Shown here: piece after piece, positions 27,485 to 33,890 of the stretch
Numbering within the stretch: position 1 is the first letter of the stretch
How the letters are laid out: the number at the start of each line of letters is the position of its first letter
Assembly (NCBI GenBank): GCA_017512555.1
Contig: JAFWFE010000011.1
Span: forward strand, 1 to 64,000
Direction of reading: 5' to 3'
Length of the DNA stretch: 64,000 nt
Source of the DNA: Solobacterium sp.
GTDB lineage: Bacteria; Bacillota_I; Bacilli_A; Erysipelotrichales; Erysipelotrichaceae
Made by a program: the position numbers and the translations under genes
Notes under the pieces: generated by a model
Databases searched by the model: none
Told to the model about the DNA's origin: nothing
The model's input: only the letters and a program-made list of their open reading frames with translations

Positions 27485-28206
27485 CCTTTTCCCTCATTTC
27501 TTATCTCTTCGAGAAGCGCGGATTCTTCCGCAGTCAGTTCTTTCTGTGCCAGCAGGTCCGGACGGAAATGCAAGGTCCTGCGCAGGGATTCCTTCAGACG
27601 CCACAGACGGATCTTTTCGTGATTCCCGGAAAGCAGTACCTCCGGTACTTCCCTGCCCCGGAAGACTCTGGGATGCGTATACTGCGGATACTCCAGCAAT
27701 CCCGACTCAAAGGATTCCTCTGCGGTGCTCTCTGCCCGGATCACGTTTTCCTGCAGTCTGGTTACAGCGTCTACCAGGACTGCCGCAGCGCTTTCTCCGC
27801 CGGACAGGATATAATCCCCGACCGAGATCCATTCATCTGCTGTCTCTGTAATTCTCTCGTCAATTCCTTCATAATGTCCGCAGATCAGGATCAGTTCTTC
27901 TTTTTCGCTTAATTCGCGGACTTTGGCCTGGTTCAGAGGTGTACCTGCCGGCGTAAACAGGATCACTGTAGATCTGGCACTGCGGTGCTGATCCAAAGCA
28001 GAAAAAACCGGCTCCGGTCGCAGGATCATACCCGGACCGCCGCCGTAGGGAGAATCGTCAATATGCCGGTAAGACCCGGACGCGTAATCCCGCAGATCCA
28101 CGATATTCAGCGTCAGTTCCTTCTTCTGTATCAGTCTTTGAATCAGCGGATATTGTTCCAGGGATTCCAGCATCTGCGGAACAATTGTCAGTATCGTGAT
28201 GATCAT
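27481..28206 (-). CDS. Second TrmD: tRNA (guanine-37-N1)-methyltransferase paralogue
   Basis: SPOUT (trefoil-knot) methyltransferase closely like TrmD: YGGGPGMIL (residues 54-62), the SAM-binding knot GHYEGIDERI and ISVGDYILSGGE, and the linker/C-terminal part LLEYPQYTHP with LLSGNHEKIRLWR. 241 aa, full length, no frameshift. The interdomain-linker acid that is Asp in the usual EDSF motif is Glu164 here, the same as in the copy at 29145. The gene overlaps its neighbours by 4 bp on both sides (unknown protein upstream, ComB-like downstream). The locus copy at 29145, coupled to rimM, is taken as the housekeeping enzyme; this one may have altered substrate choice. Confidence 0.88.
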   Translation of the reverse strand: MIITILTIVPQMLESLEQYPLIQRLIQKKELTLNIVDLRDYASGSYRHIDDSPYGGGPGMILRPEPVFSALDQHRSARSTVILFTPAGTPLNQAKVRELSEKEELILICGHYEGIDERITETADEWISVGDYILSGGESAAAVLVDAVTRLQENVIRAESTAEESFESGLLEYPQYTHPRVFRGREVPEVLLSGNHEKIRLWRLKESLRRTLHFRPDLLAQKELTAEESALLEEIRNEGKG

Positions 28207-29093
28207 TGGTTATCCTGTGCCTTTGCCTGGCTAAGTTCAAGCATGTCCTGTAATTCCCTGGTATTCAGAGGTTCGATCACCTTATGCCCTGCATCATAGT
28301 ACTTTGTCTTACTGCGCGGAAGGACGACATTCAGGTCATCAAAGCGTATGGTACCCAGTACTTTTGACGTATTAGAGTCATACAGGGAGATCAGCCAGTG
28401 ATCAACACGGATCTTATCTTTCTGATCATACATGGTAAACGGAAGACCTGGTTTATCCGGGAAGATGATTGGTACACCGGCAGGCAGAAAATACGTTCCC
28501 GTATTCTGCTGTACACGGACTTCCGGTTCCGCTATGTAGTAGGTTTTATTTTGTAACTCGTGCATCCACTGTCCGAACGCTTCCGCATCCGTACAGTATC
28601 CGATTTGTTCGGCTTCCTTACTTCCCAATACCAGTCTGTGCATGGCACAGCTCAGGGAAAGATTGCCGGATCCTTCCAGTACCTTGGGTAAGAGTTCATT
28701 TAACAGACGTACGTTTTGTCTCTGGATGTCTTCTTCTTTTTCATCCAGACGGCTTAATGAGAGATGATTCCCGTTGATTTCTATACTTCCGGTCCAGTAT
28801 TCTCCTGCCCTGTGGACAAGCTGAAACAGCTCGTGGATCTCTTCCACGTTGGCAGGAAGCGGCAGGAGGATCTTAAGTTCTGTTTCATTTTCTTTATCCC
28901 AGTTCGTACGTATGCCTCTGCCAATCTTATTTTCACAGTAAAGAACCAGCATATTCCGTGTGGTCTTGTTCTTTACCAGATGATCACGGCTGAAATAGCC
29001 ATACCGCAATGTATCGCCGGTCATCAATTGTAAAGGAATACTTTTCGGGAATTTGGTGATCTGTGTCAGAACGACATTGATTTCCGTATTCAT
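28203..29093 (-). CDS. Conserved-looking protein of unknown function
   Basis: I do not recognise this 296-aa protein. It has no signal peptide or membrane helix, begins MNTEINVVLTQITKFPKS and seems to be an alternating strand/helix cytoplasmic protein; it might be of the DUF4299 type, which I cannot confirm. An AGAGGT site precedes the ATG at 29093. Its end overlaps the second trmD start by 4 bp, and that gene overlaps the ComB-like gene, so the three are one translational unit. An extended -10 like TGGTATCAT lies about 20 bases upstream, with TTGAGA 15 bases before it. Confidence 0.8.
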   Translation of the reverse strand: MNTEINVVLTQITKFPKSIPLQLMTGDTLRYGYFSRDHLVKNKTTRNMLVLYCENKIGRGIRTNWDKENETELKILLPLPANVEEIHELFQLVHRAGEYWTGSIEINGNHLSLSRLDEKEEDIQRQNVRLLNELLPKVLEGSGNLSLSCAMHRLVLGSKEAEQIGYCTDAEAFGQWMHELQNKTYYIAEPEVRVQQNTGTYFLPAGVPIIFPDKPGLPFTMYDQKDKIRVDHWLISLYDSNTSKVLGTIRFDDLNVVLPRSKTKYYDAGHKVIEPLNTRELQDMLELSQAKAQDNQ

Positions 29094-29144
29094 TCATGTA
29101 CCTCTGTTATTGGTATGATACCATATTCCGATACTTCTCAAAGA

Positions 29145-29870
29145 TTATTTTTGTTCAGGATCATCCCACTGATCCAGAAGTTTCTTTTCTTCTTTAGTCA
29201 GTTGATGTTTTTCGAACAGATCCGGGCGTATTTCTCTGGTTTTGAGCAGTGATTGAAGCAGGCGCCATTTCCGAATATTCTCGTGATGCCCGGATAACAA
29301 GATTTCCGGTACGGGATGACCATCATAGACAGCAGGCTGCGTATACTGCGGGTATTCCAGAAGTTCCTGGTCAAAAGATTCCTCCTCAACAGAGTCATTG
29401 GAAATTACACCCTGGCATAAGCGTATCACACTGTCCGCAATGACCATGGATGCCAGTTCCCCGCCGGTCAGTACGTAATCCCCGATGGACAGGCATTCAT
29501 CCACGTATTCTTCCACACGCGCGTCAATGCCCTCATAATGGCCGCACAGGAAGATCAAATGGTCATACTGCGTCAGCTGCCGGGCTTTCTTCTGGGTATA
29601 GACGTTCCCCCGGGGATTCATCATCATACAGTAGCTTTCCGGTGTGCGGACACTGTTCAGGGCATCGATGACCGGCTGGCATTTCATTACCATTCCGGCA
29701 CCACCGCCAAACGGAGTATCATCCACATGTCTGTACTTATCCAATGCGAAATCACGGATCTGTACAAAATCCACCTGGACCTTACCTTGTTCGATACTTC
29801 TGCCGATGATCGATGTATGAATGAAATTCTCATACATCTCCGGAAACAGCGTCACAAACGTGATTCTCAT
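29145..29870 (-). CDS. trmD: tRNA (guanine-37-N1)-methyltransferase
   Basis: Methylates G37 next to the anticodon to prevent +1 frameshifting; essential SPOUT dimer. Motifs FGGGAGMVM, GHYEGIDARV and SIGDYVLTGGE form the SAM knot, followed by LLEYPQYTQP and LLSGHHENIRKWR. 241 aa. The linker acid normally Asp (EDSF) is Glu164. Its start overlaps the rimM stop by 4 bp, as in the standard rpsP-KH-rimM-trmD cluster, so I take this as the housekeeping copy. Confidence 0.96.
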   Translation of the reverse strand: MRITFVTLFPEMYENFIHTSIIGRSIEQGKVQVDFVQIRDFALDKYRHVDDTPFGGGAGMVMKCQPVIDALNSVRTPESYCMMMNPRGNVYTQKKARQLTQYDHLIFLCGHYEGIDARVEEYVDECLSIGDYVLTGGELASMVIADSVIRLCQGVISNDSVEEESFDQELLEYPQYTQPAVYDGHPVPEILLSGHHENIRKWRLLQSLLKTREIRPDLFEKHQLTKEEKKLLDQWDDPEQK

Positions 29871-30376
29871 AACAATCCTTCGATCACATGTACCGTGATC
29901 ACGCCTTCTTCATCATCAATATCCGTGATAAATTCCGGAACATAGGGAATCAGCGCGTCTTTCATTCCTTCTCTTTCCACACGCAGATTATTCTGTGCAC
30001 CGCGGGTTTCTTCCACATCGATCACAGTTCCGATCAGGTTACCCTCTTCATCCTTCACCGTCAACCCAATCAGTTCATCCACGTAATATTCTCCCTCCGG
30101 AAGATCCTGTCTGTCACTATCCGCAATCAAGATCTCACAGGTCTTGTACTTCTCTACCAGATTGATATCCTGCAGACCCTCAAATGCCACCAGCGCATAA
30201 CCTTTATGTACTCTGTAAGAAACCGGATGCACCGGAATCAGTTCGTCCTGATAATCGATATAGACCGTACTGCCTTTCGCATAACGTACTTCATCAAAAT
30301 CAGACCAACTCTCGATCTTCAGTTCTCCTTTTAAGCCATGTGTATTGACGATCTTACCGATAGCGATATACTCCAT
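29867..30376 (-). CDS. rimM: 16S rRNA processing protein RimM
   Basis: 30S maturation factor that binds S19. Starts MEYIAIGKIVNTHGLKGELKI (the family front motif), with the PRC-barrel domain after residue 90 (GEYYVDELIGLTV, LIPYVPEFI). 169 aa from the ATG at 30376, which follows AAAGGAG; the longer frame to 30415 is not needed. Between khpA and trmD. Confidence 0.96.
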   Translation of the reverse strand: MEYIAIGKIVNTHGLKGELKIESWSDFDEVRYAKGSTVYIDYQDELIPVHPVSYRVHKGYALVAFEGLQDINLVEKYKTCEILIADSDRQDLPEGEYYVDELIGLTVKDEEGNLIGTVIDVEETRGAQNNLRVEREGMKDALIPYVPEFITDIDDEEGVITVHVIEGLL

Positions 30377-30417
30377 ATACTCTCCTTTCTGAGAAAAAAG
30401 GATGCATAAATGCACCC

Positions 30418-30666
30418 TCAGACTTTCTCAAATTTGATCGTTACTCTCTTATCTTCCGCATGTGAAGCCACCATCATGACTTGACGCAAAGCCGAAGCCA
30501 TCGTACCTTTACGACCGATCAGTCTGGCGATATCTTCATCTTTCGCATAGACATAGAGTATAACTTCTCTATGATTATCCGCCGGCATTTCCTTGACTAC
30601 AAGATTTGCCTTGTCTTCGACAAGTGGTTCAATCAGATCAAATAATACTCTATCCAACGCTGCCAT
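30418..30666 (-). CDS. khpA: KH-domain RNA-binding protein KhpA
   Basis: Small single-KH protein (82 aa) that binds RNA and, in other Gram-positives, works with KhpB in cell elongation and RNA control. The KH loop is IARLIGRKGTMASALR. It starts 2 bp after the rpsP stop; this rpsP-KH-rimM order is standard. Confidence 0.95.
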   Translation of the reverse strand: MAALDRVLFDLIEPLVEDKANLVVKEMPADNHREVILYVYAKDEDIARLIGRKGTMASALRQVMMVASHAEDKRVTIKFEKV

Positions 30667-30668
30667 AC

Positions 30669-30947
30669 TTACTTTTTACTAGCCTTTTTCTCTTCGTGAT
30701 ATCTCTTCAGAACGCCTTCCTGAGAAAGGATCGTACGAACAGTATCCGTAGGCTGAGCTCCATTCTTGAGCCATTCCAGAGCTTTCTCCGCATCCAGATG
30801 AACCTCTGCAGGCTGAGCTGTAGGATTGAAATAACCCAAAGTATCAATGACACGTCCGTCTCTCGGAGAACGTGAATCTGCCGCAACGATACGATATCTC
30901 GGTGCTTTCTTCGCACCCATTCTTGTTAATCTTAATTTGACTGCCAT
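30669..30947 (-). CDS. rpsP: 30S ribosomal protein S16
   Basis: Small-subunit protein; [20 protein letters not shown] is diagnostic, with [16 protein letters not shown] following. 92 aa from the ATG at 30947, preceded by AAGGAG; an upstream frame to 30980 overlaps the promoter. First gene of rpsP-khpA-rimM-trmD. Confidence 0.98.
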   Translation of the reverse strand: MAVKLRLTRMGAKKAPRYRIVAADSRSPRDGRVIDTLGYFNPTAQPAEVHLDAEKALEWLKNGAQPTDTVRTILSQEGVLKRYHEEKKASKK

Positions 30948-30971
30948 AATATTTTTCTCCTTACCAGAGAT

Positions 30972-31016
30972 ATTATTCACATTTTATCACTATCTGTCAA
31001 GTATTTTATCTTGACA
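30972..31016 (-). promoter_or_regulatory. Promoter of rpsP-khpA-rimM-trmD with inverted repeat at -35
   Basis: TTGACA (31000-30995), 17-base spacer, AATAAT (30977-30972). The -35 hexamer is one arm of a 7-bp inverted repeat TGTCAAG / CTTGACA (30995-31001 and 31010-31016, 8-base loop), which lies directly after the ffh stop codon. No T run follows, so it looks more like an operator or chance than a terminator. Confidence 0.65.
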
Positions 31017-31018
31017 CT

Positions 31019-32416
31019 TTAATTTCTTCTTCTGGAAGCGTTCAGCTGATCCAGCTGTTTCTGCGCATCTTCCATCATCTTCATGGCTTTTTCTTCATCC
31101 AGCTGACCATTCTTTGTCATACTCCCCATCATATCCATGGCTTTCTTTGTCTTTTCCCACTGCTTGAGGAGTTTATTGACATCGTTAACTGTCGTTCCGG
31201 AACCTGCCGCGATTCTCTTCTTCATTGTACTGCGGATCCTCTCCGGATGTCTGCGTTCTGCCAGCGTCATGGACTGGATCATTGCCTTTGTACGTTTCAT
31301 ACTGTCAGCCGCTTCATTCTCGTTGATCAGGTCCGAATACTGCGAATATCCCGGCAGCATACGCAGAATACCGCCTAACGGACCAAGTTTCTGCATCTGT
31401 TCCATCTGTTTCAGCATATCGTCCATGTCAAACTGTCCGGACAACATACGCTGGGCAGCTCTCTCCGCTTCTTCCAGGTCCATCTTCTCCTGTGCGCGTT
31501 CCACCAGGGAGACCACATCACCCATACCGAGAATACGGTCTGCCATACGCTCCGGATAGAAGATATCCATGTCTTCGATCTTTTCACCTTCACCGACAAA
31601 TTTGATCGGCACATTGGTGATCTTACGTACGGATAAAACACCACCACCGCGGCTGTCACCGTCAAACTTCGTGACAACAAGTCCTGTAAGAGGCAGTTGT
31701 TCAGAGAAGGAACGTGCCACGTTGACAATATCCTGACCGGTCATCGCGTCAACCGTAAGCAGAATATCATCCGGATGCACAAGCGCTTCAATATCACTCA
31801 ATTCCTGCATGAGTTCTTCATCGATATGAAGACGGCCGGCCGTATCGATGAATACCGTATCATACCCCTGTTCACGGGCATACTGCATACCCTGACGCAC
31901 TGTCTCCACCGCGTTGACTCCCGTACCCAGAGAGAATGTCTCGATACCAAGTTCATTCCCCAGTGTTTTTAACTGGTCGATTGCTGCGGGACGGATCACG
32001 TCTGCCGCAATAAACATCGGATTCCGGTTGTATTTATTGATACAGATCCGGGCAATCTTCGCCGCACTGGTTGTTTTACCGGTACCCTGAAGACCAACCA
32101 GCATGATCACAGTAATCCCGCTTTCCTTGAAATTCAGTTCCGCCTGATTGTCTCCGAGCAGGGAAATGATCTCGTCATGGACGATCTTGACCAACATCTC
32201 TCCCGGTTCAACACTGTTGATGACATCTTCACCACGAGCTTTATTCCGCACATCGTCCAGGAATTCCTTGACGATCCGGTAGTTCACATCCGCTTCCAGA
32301 AGTGCCAGACGCACCTCTTTCAGCATATCCTCCATATTCGCATCGGTCAGTTTTCCCTTGCCGATAATATTACGCATTGATTTATTCAAACGTTCACTTA
32401 AGGAATCAAAAGCCAT
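31019..32416 (-). CDS. ffh: Signal recognition particle protein Ffh (SRP54)
   Basis: GTPase that binds signal sequences with 4.5S RNA and targets nascent membrane proteins. N domain, then the G domain with Walker A GLQGTGKTT, VIRPAAIDQL, DTAGR and TKFDGDSRGG, then a Met-rich M domain (MEQMQKLGPLGG onward). 465 aa from the ATG at 32416 (MAFDSLSERLN), which has AGAGGTGA upstream. No ylxM gene precedes it; a MarR regulator does, beyond a terminator. Confidence 0.97.
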   Translation of the reverse strand: MAFDSLSERLNKSMRNIIGKGKLTDANMEDMLKEVRLALLEADVNYRIVKEFLDDVRNKARGEDVINSVEPGEMLVKIVHDEIISLLGDNQAELNFKESGITVIMLVGLQGTGKTTSAAKIARICINKYNRNPMFIAADVIRPAAIDQLKTLGNELGIETFSLGTGVNAVETVRQGMQYAREQGYDTVFIDTAGRLHIDEELMQELSDIEALVHPDDILLTVDAMTGQDIVNVARSFSEQLPLTGLVVTKFDGDSRGGGVLSVRKITNVPIKFVGEGEKIEDMDIFYPERMADRILGMGDVVSLVERAQEKMDLEEAERAAQRMLSGQFDMDDMLKQMEQMQKLGPLGGILRMLPGYSQYSDLINENEAADSMKRTKAMIQSMTLAERRHPERIRSTMKKRIAAGSGTTVNDVNKLLKQWEKTKKAMDMMGSMTKNGQLDEEKAMKMMEDAQKQLDQLNASRRRN

Positions 32417-32450
32417 ACCATCACCTCTCAACTAATGTATTTTACCATAG

Positions 32451-32477
32451 AAAAAGCTGTATGTTTACAATACAGCC
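32451..32477 (-). terminator. Terminator after the MarR gene
   Basis: GGCTGTAT / ATACAGC stem, 7-base loop, then TTTTTC on the minus strand, between marR and ffh. Confidence 0.8.
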
Positions 32478-32483
32478 AATTCC

Positions 32484-32927
32484 TCACTTCAGATTATTTT
32501 TCATCACATCCAGATAATTCAGGATCGTATGAATATCTTCATTCGAAAGACCTTCGGTAACTTCATAACCCCATTCCGATACGGTTTTGCGGATCTTCGG
32601 AATCAGCGCTTCCCCTTCCGGTGTCAGATACAGACGGTATTTCCGGCGGTTTTTCGGGTTTCTCTCACGAATGATATATCCCTGTTCTTCCAGCTGTAAT
32701 GCGCTTCTGGCAATTCTGGTCTTATCGATATTCAGTATTTCCACCAGGTTCTCCTGACTTAATCCCGGCTCATGCCAGAGCGTGATCAGGAAAAAATACT
32801 GATGTCCGATCAATCCATACGGAGCCAGATGTTCATTCATATATCTGCGGCGATGTCTTTCCAGCCGTCCGATACCGGCACCGAGAGCCCGCATGTCTTC
32901 AATTTGTTGTTTCGTACGTTTACTCAT
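32484..32927 (-). CDS. MarR-family transcriptional regulator
   Basis: Winged-helix dimeric repressor, 147 aa: LSQENLVEILNIDKTRIARS is the recognition helix region and RNPKNRRKYRLYLT the wing. The start is preceded by GAGGTGG. Its own promoter (32963-32991) carries a palindrome over the -10 box, so it probably represses itself. No efflux pump or other target gene is adjacent; downstream is ffh. Confidence 0.92.
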   Translation of the reverse strand: MSKRTKQQIEDMRALGAGIGRLERHRRRYMNEHLAPYGLIGHQYFFLITLWHEPGLSQENLVEILNIDKTRIARSALQLEEQGYIIRERNPKNRRKYRLYLTPEGEALIPKIRKTVSEWGYEVTEGLSNEDIHTILNYLDVMKNNLK

Positions 32928-32948
32928 AATACCACCTCAGCACGCAAC

Positions 32949-32991
32949 TGTTGCTAATAACAACATTACATATCCCTGCCCGAGATGTCAA
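32949..32991 (-). promoter_or_regulatory. MarR gene promoter and overlapping operator
   Basis: TTGACA (32991-32986), 17-base spacer, TAATGT (32968-32963). The inverted repeat TGTTG / CAACA (32949-32953 and 32961-32965, 7-base centre) overlaps the -10 box and the start site. That spacing suits autorepression. Confidence 0.75.
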
Positions 32992-33003
32992 GAAAAACAG
33001 TAT

Positions 33004-33025
33004 GTACAATACAGTATTGTTGTAC
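33004..33025. repeat. Palindrome upstream of the MarR promoter
   Basis: CAATAC A GTATTG (33007-33019) is a perfect 6-bp palindrome, extended imperfectly to GTAC at both ends. It lies about 15 bases upstream of the -35 box and may be a second regulator-binding site. The rest of 33026-33112 shows no feature I can support. Confidence 0.45.
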
Positions 33026-33113
33026 GCCAGACGATCCAGCTGTTCATTTTTACGGAGTCATGATATGACATTGCCGGAATCACACAGTACCGATGCCAGC
33101 GGATAACCATTTA

Positions 33114-33157
33114 TGGAAAAAGCTCTATGGAGTCTATACTCCAACAGAGCTTTTCTT
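33114..33157 (-). terminator. Terminator after the SSB paralogue
   Basis: Long stem AAAGCTCT-TTGGAGT / ACTCCA-AGAGCTTT with one mismatch and a 4-base loop, followed by TTTTTCC on the minus strand, about 40 bases after the gene. Confidence 0.8.
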
Positions 33158-33194
33158 ATTGAACAACCTGGTTTACCTGAGAAACACGATATTC

Positions 33195-33524
33195 TCAGGC
33201 ATTTCTCATTCGTTCTGAGATGAAAGATACTTTCTCTGCCACTACTTCACTGTTGTAGTAACGTACATCATTCTTGTCATAGACATCTGCCTGCAGTCTG
33301 CCCTTGACTGCCACCACACTGCCGGGCTTGCAAACTGCCGCGCATTCTTCCGCAATCCCCTTCCATAAAATCACCTGAAACAGGTCGGATGCCAGTACAC
33401 CATCTTCATTACGGAAACTGCGGTCAACCTCCAGGATCATCTTCCCTACGGTATTTCCCTGAGCCGTCTTCCTTACATCCGGCAGTTCCTTGACTCTTCC
33501 GACAAGAACACATTGATTTAACAT
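33195..33524 (-). CDS. Short single-stranded DNA-binding protein paralogue
   Basis: OB-fold SSB: starts MLNQCVLVGRVKELPDVR, with VEVDR-like LEVDRSF, SDLFQVILWKGIAEECAAV and VAVKGRLQADVY. 109 aa: it ends right after the OB fold and lacks the Gly/Gln-rich linker and acidic tip (DDDIPF-like) that recruits partners in the housekeeping SSB. It is a single gene between terminators, not beside rpsF/rpsR. It may be an accessory (competence or YwpH-like) SSB. Confidence 0.85.
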   Translation of the reverse strand: MLNQCVLVGRVKELPDVRKTAQGNTVGKMILEVDRSFRNEDGVLASDLFQVILWKGIAEECAAVCKPGSVVAVKGRLQADVYDKNDVRYYNSEVVAEKVSFISERMRNA

Positions 33525-33606
33525 AACTTCGCCTCCTGTTGATGTGTACTGATTATGTCAGTTAAGGGATGAGAATACAAATCCGTAAACTTGTTCGTTT
33601 TGAAAC

Positions 33607-33641
33607 AAAAAGACAAATTTCTATGATAGAAATTTGTCTTA
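33607..33641 (-). terminator. Terminator after the Cys-rich membrane peptide gene
   Basis: AGACAAATTTCTAT / ATAGAAATTTGTCT-type stem with a tight loop followed by TTTTTG on the minus strand. Confidence 0.85.
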
Positions 33642-33661
33642 TCTGAAACTAATACACAAAT

Positions 33662-33865
33662 TCAGATACCCAGATACTTCCGGATACGATTTCTTCTTCT
33701 GATCACTTTCTGCGCCTTTTTCACATCATTGACCCAACGACAGGTACTGCCGCATGTATTACAGTTTCCGCCGCAGCTGCTGATCCCTGTTTTCTTAAGA
33801 TACAGGATATCCAGGATGACGATTATGACGAGGATCACCAGAATGACCCAGGATGCCAGATTCAT
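33662..33865 (-). CDS. FeoB-associated Cys-rich membrane protein family peptide
   Basis: 67-aa peptide: one N-terminal membrane helix (residues 4-24), a cluster of four cysteines (CGGNCNTCGSTC, residues 31-42), then a basic amphipathic tail. This matches the small FeoB-associated Cys-rich family found next to ferrous iron transporters. No feoA or feoB is near; ftsK lies upstream. A strong GGAGGCGG site precedes the start. Role unknown; metal or thiol chemistry at the membrane is plausible. Confidence 0.8.
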   Translation of the reverse strand: MNLASWVILVILVIIVILDILYLKKTGISSCGGNCNTCGSTCRWVNDVKKAQKVIRRRNRIRKYLGI

Positions 33866-33890
33866 GGTAACCGCCTCCTTTCAAGGATTA

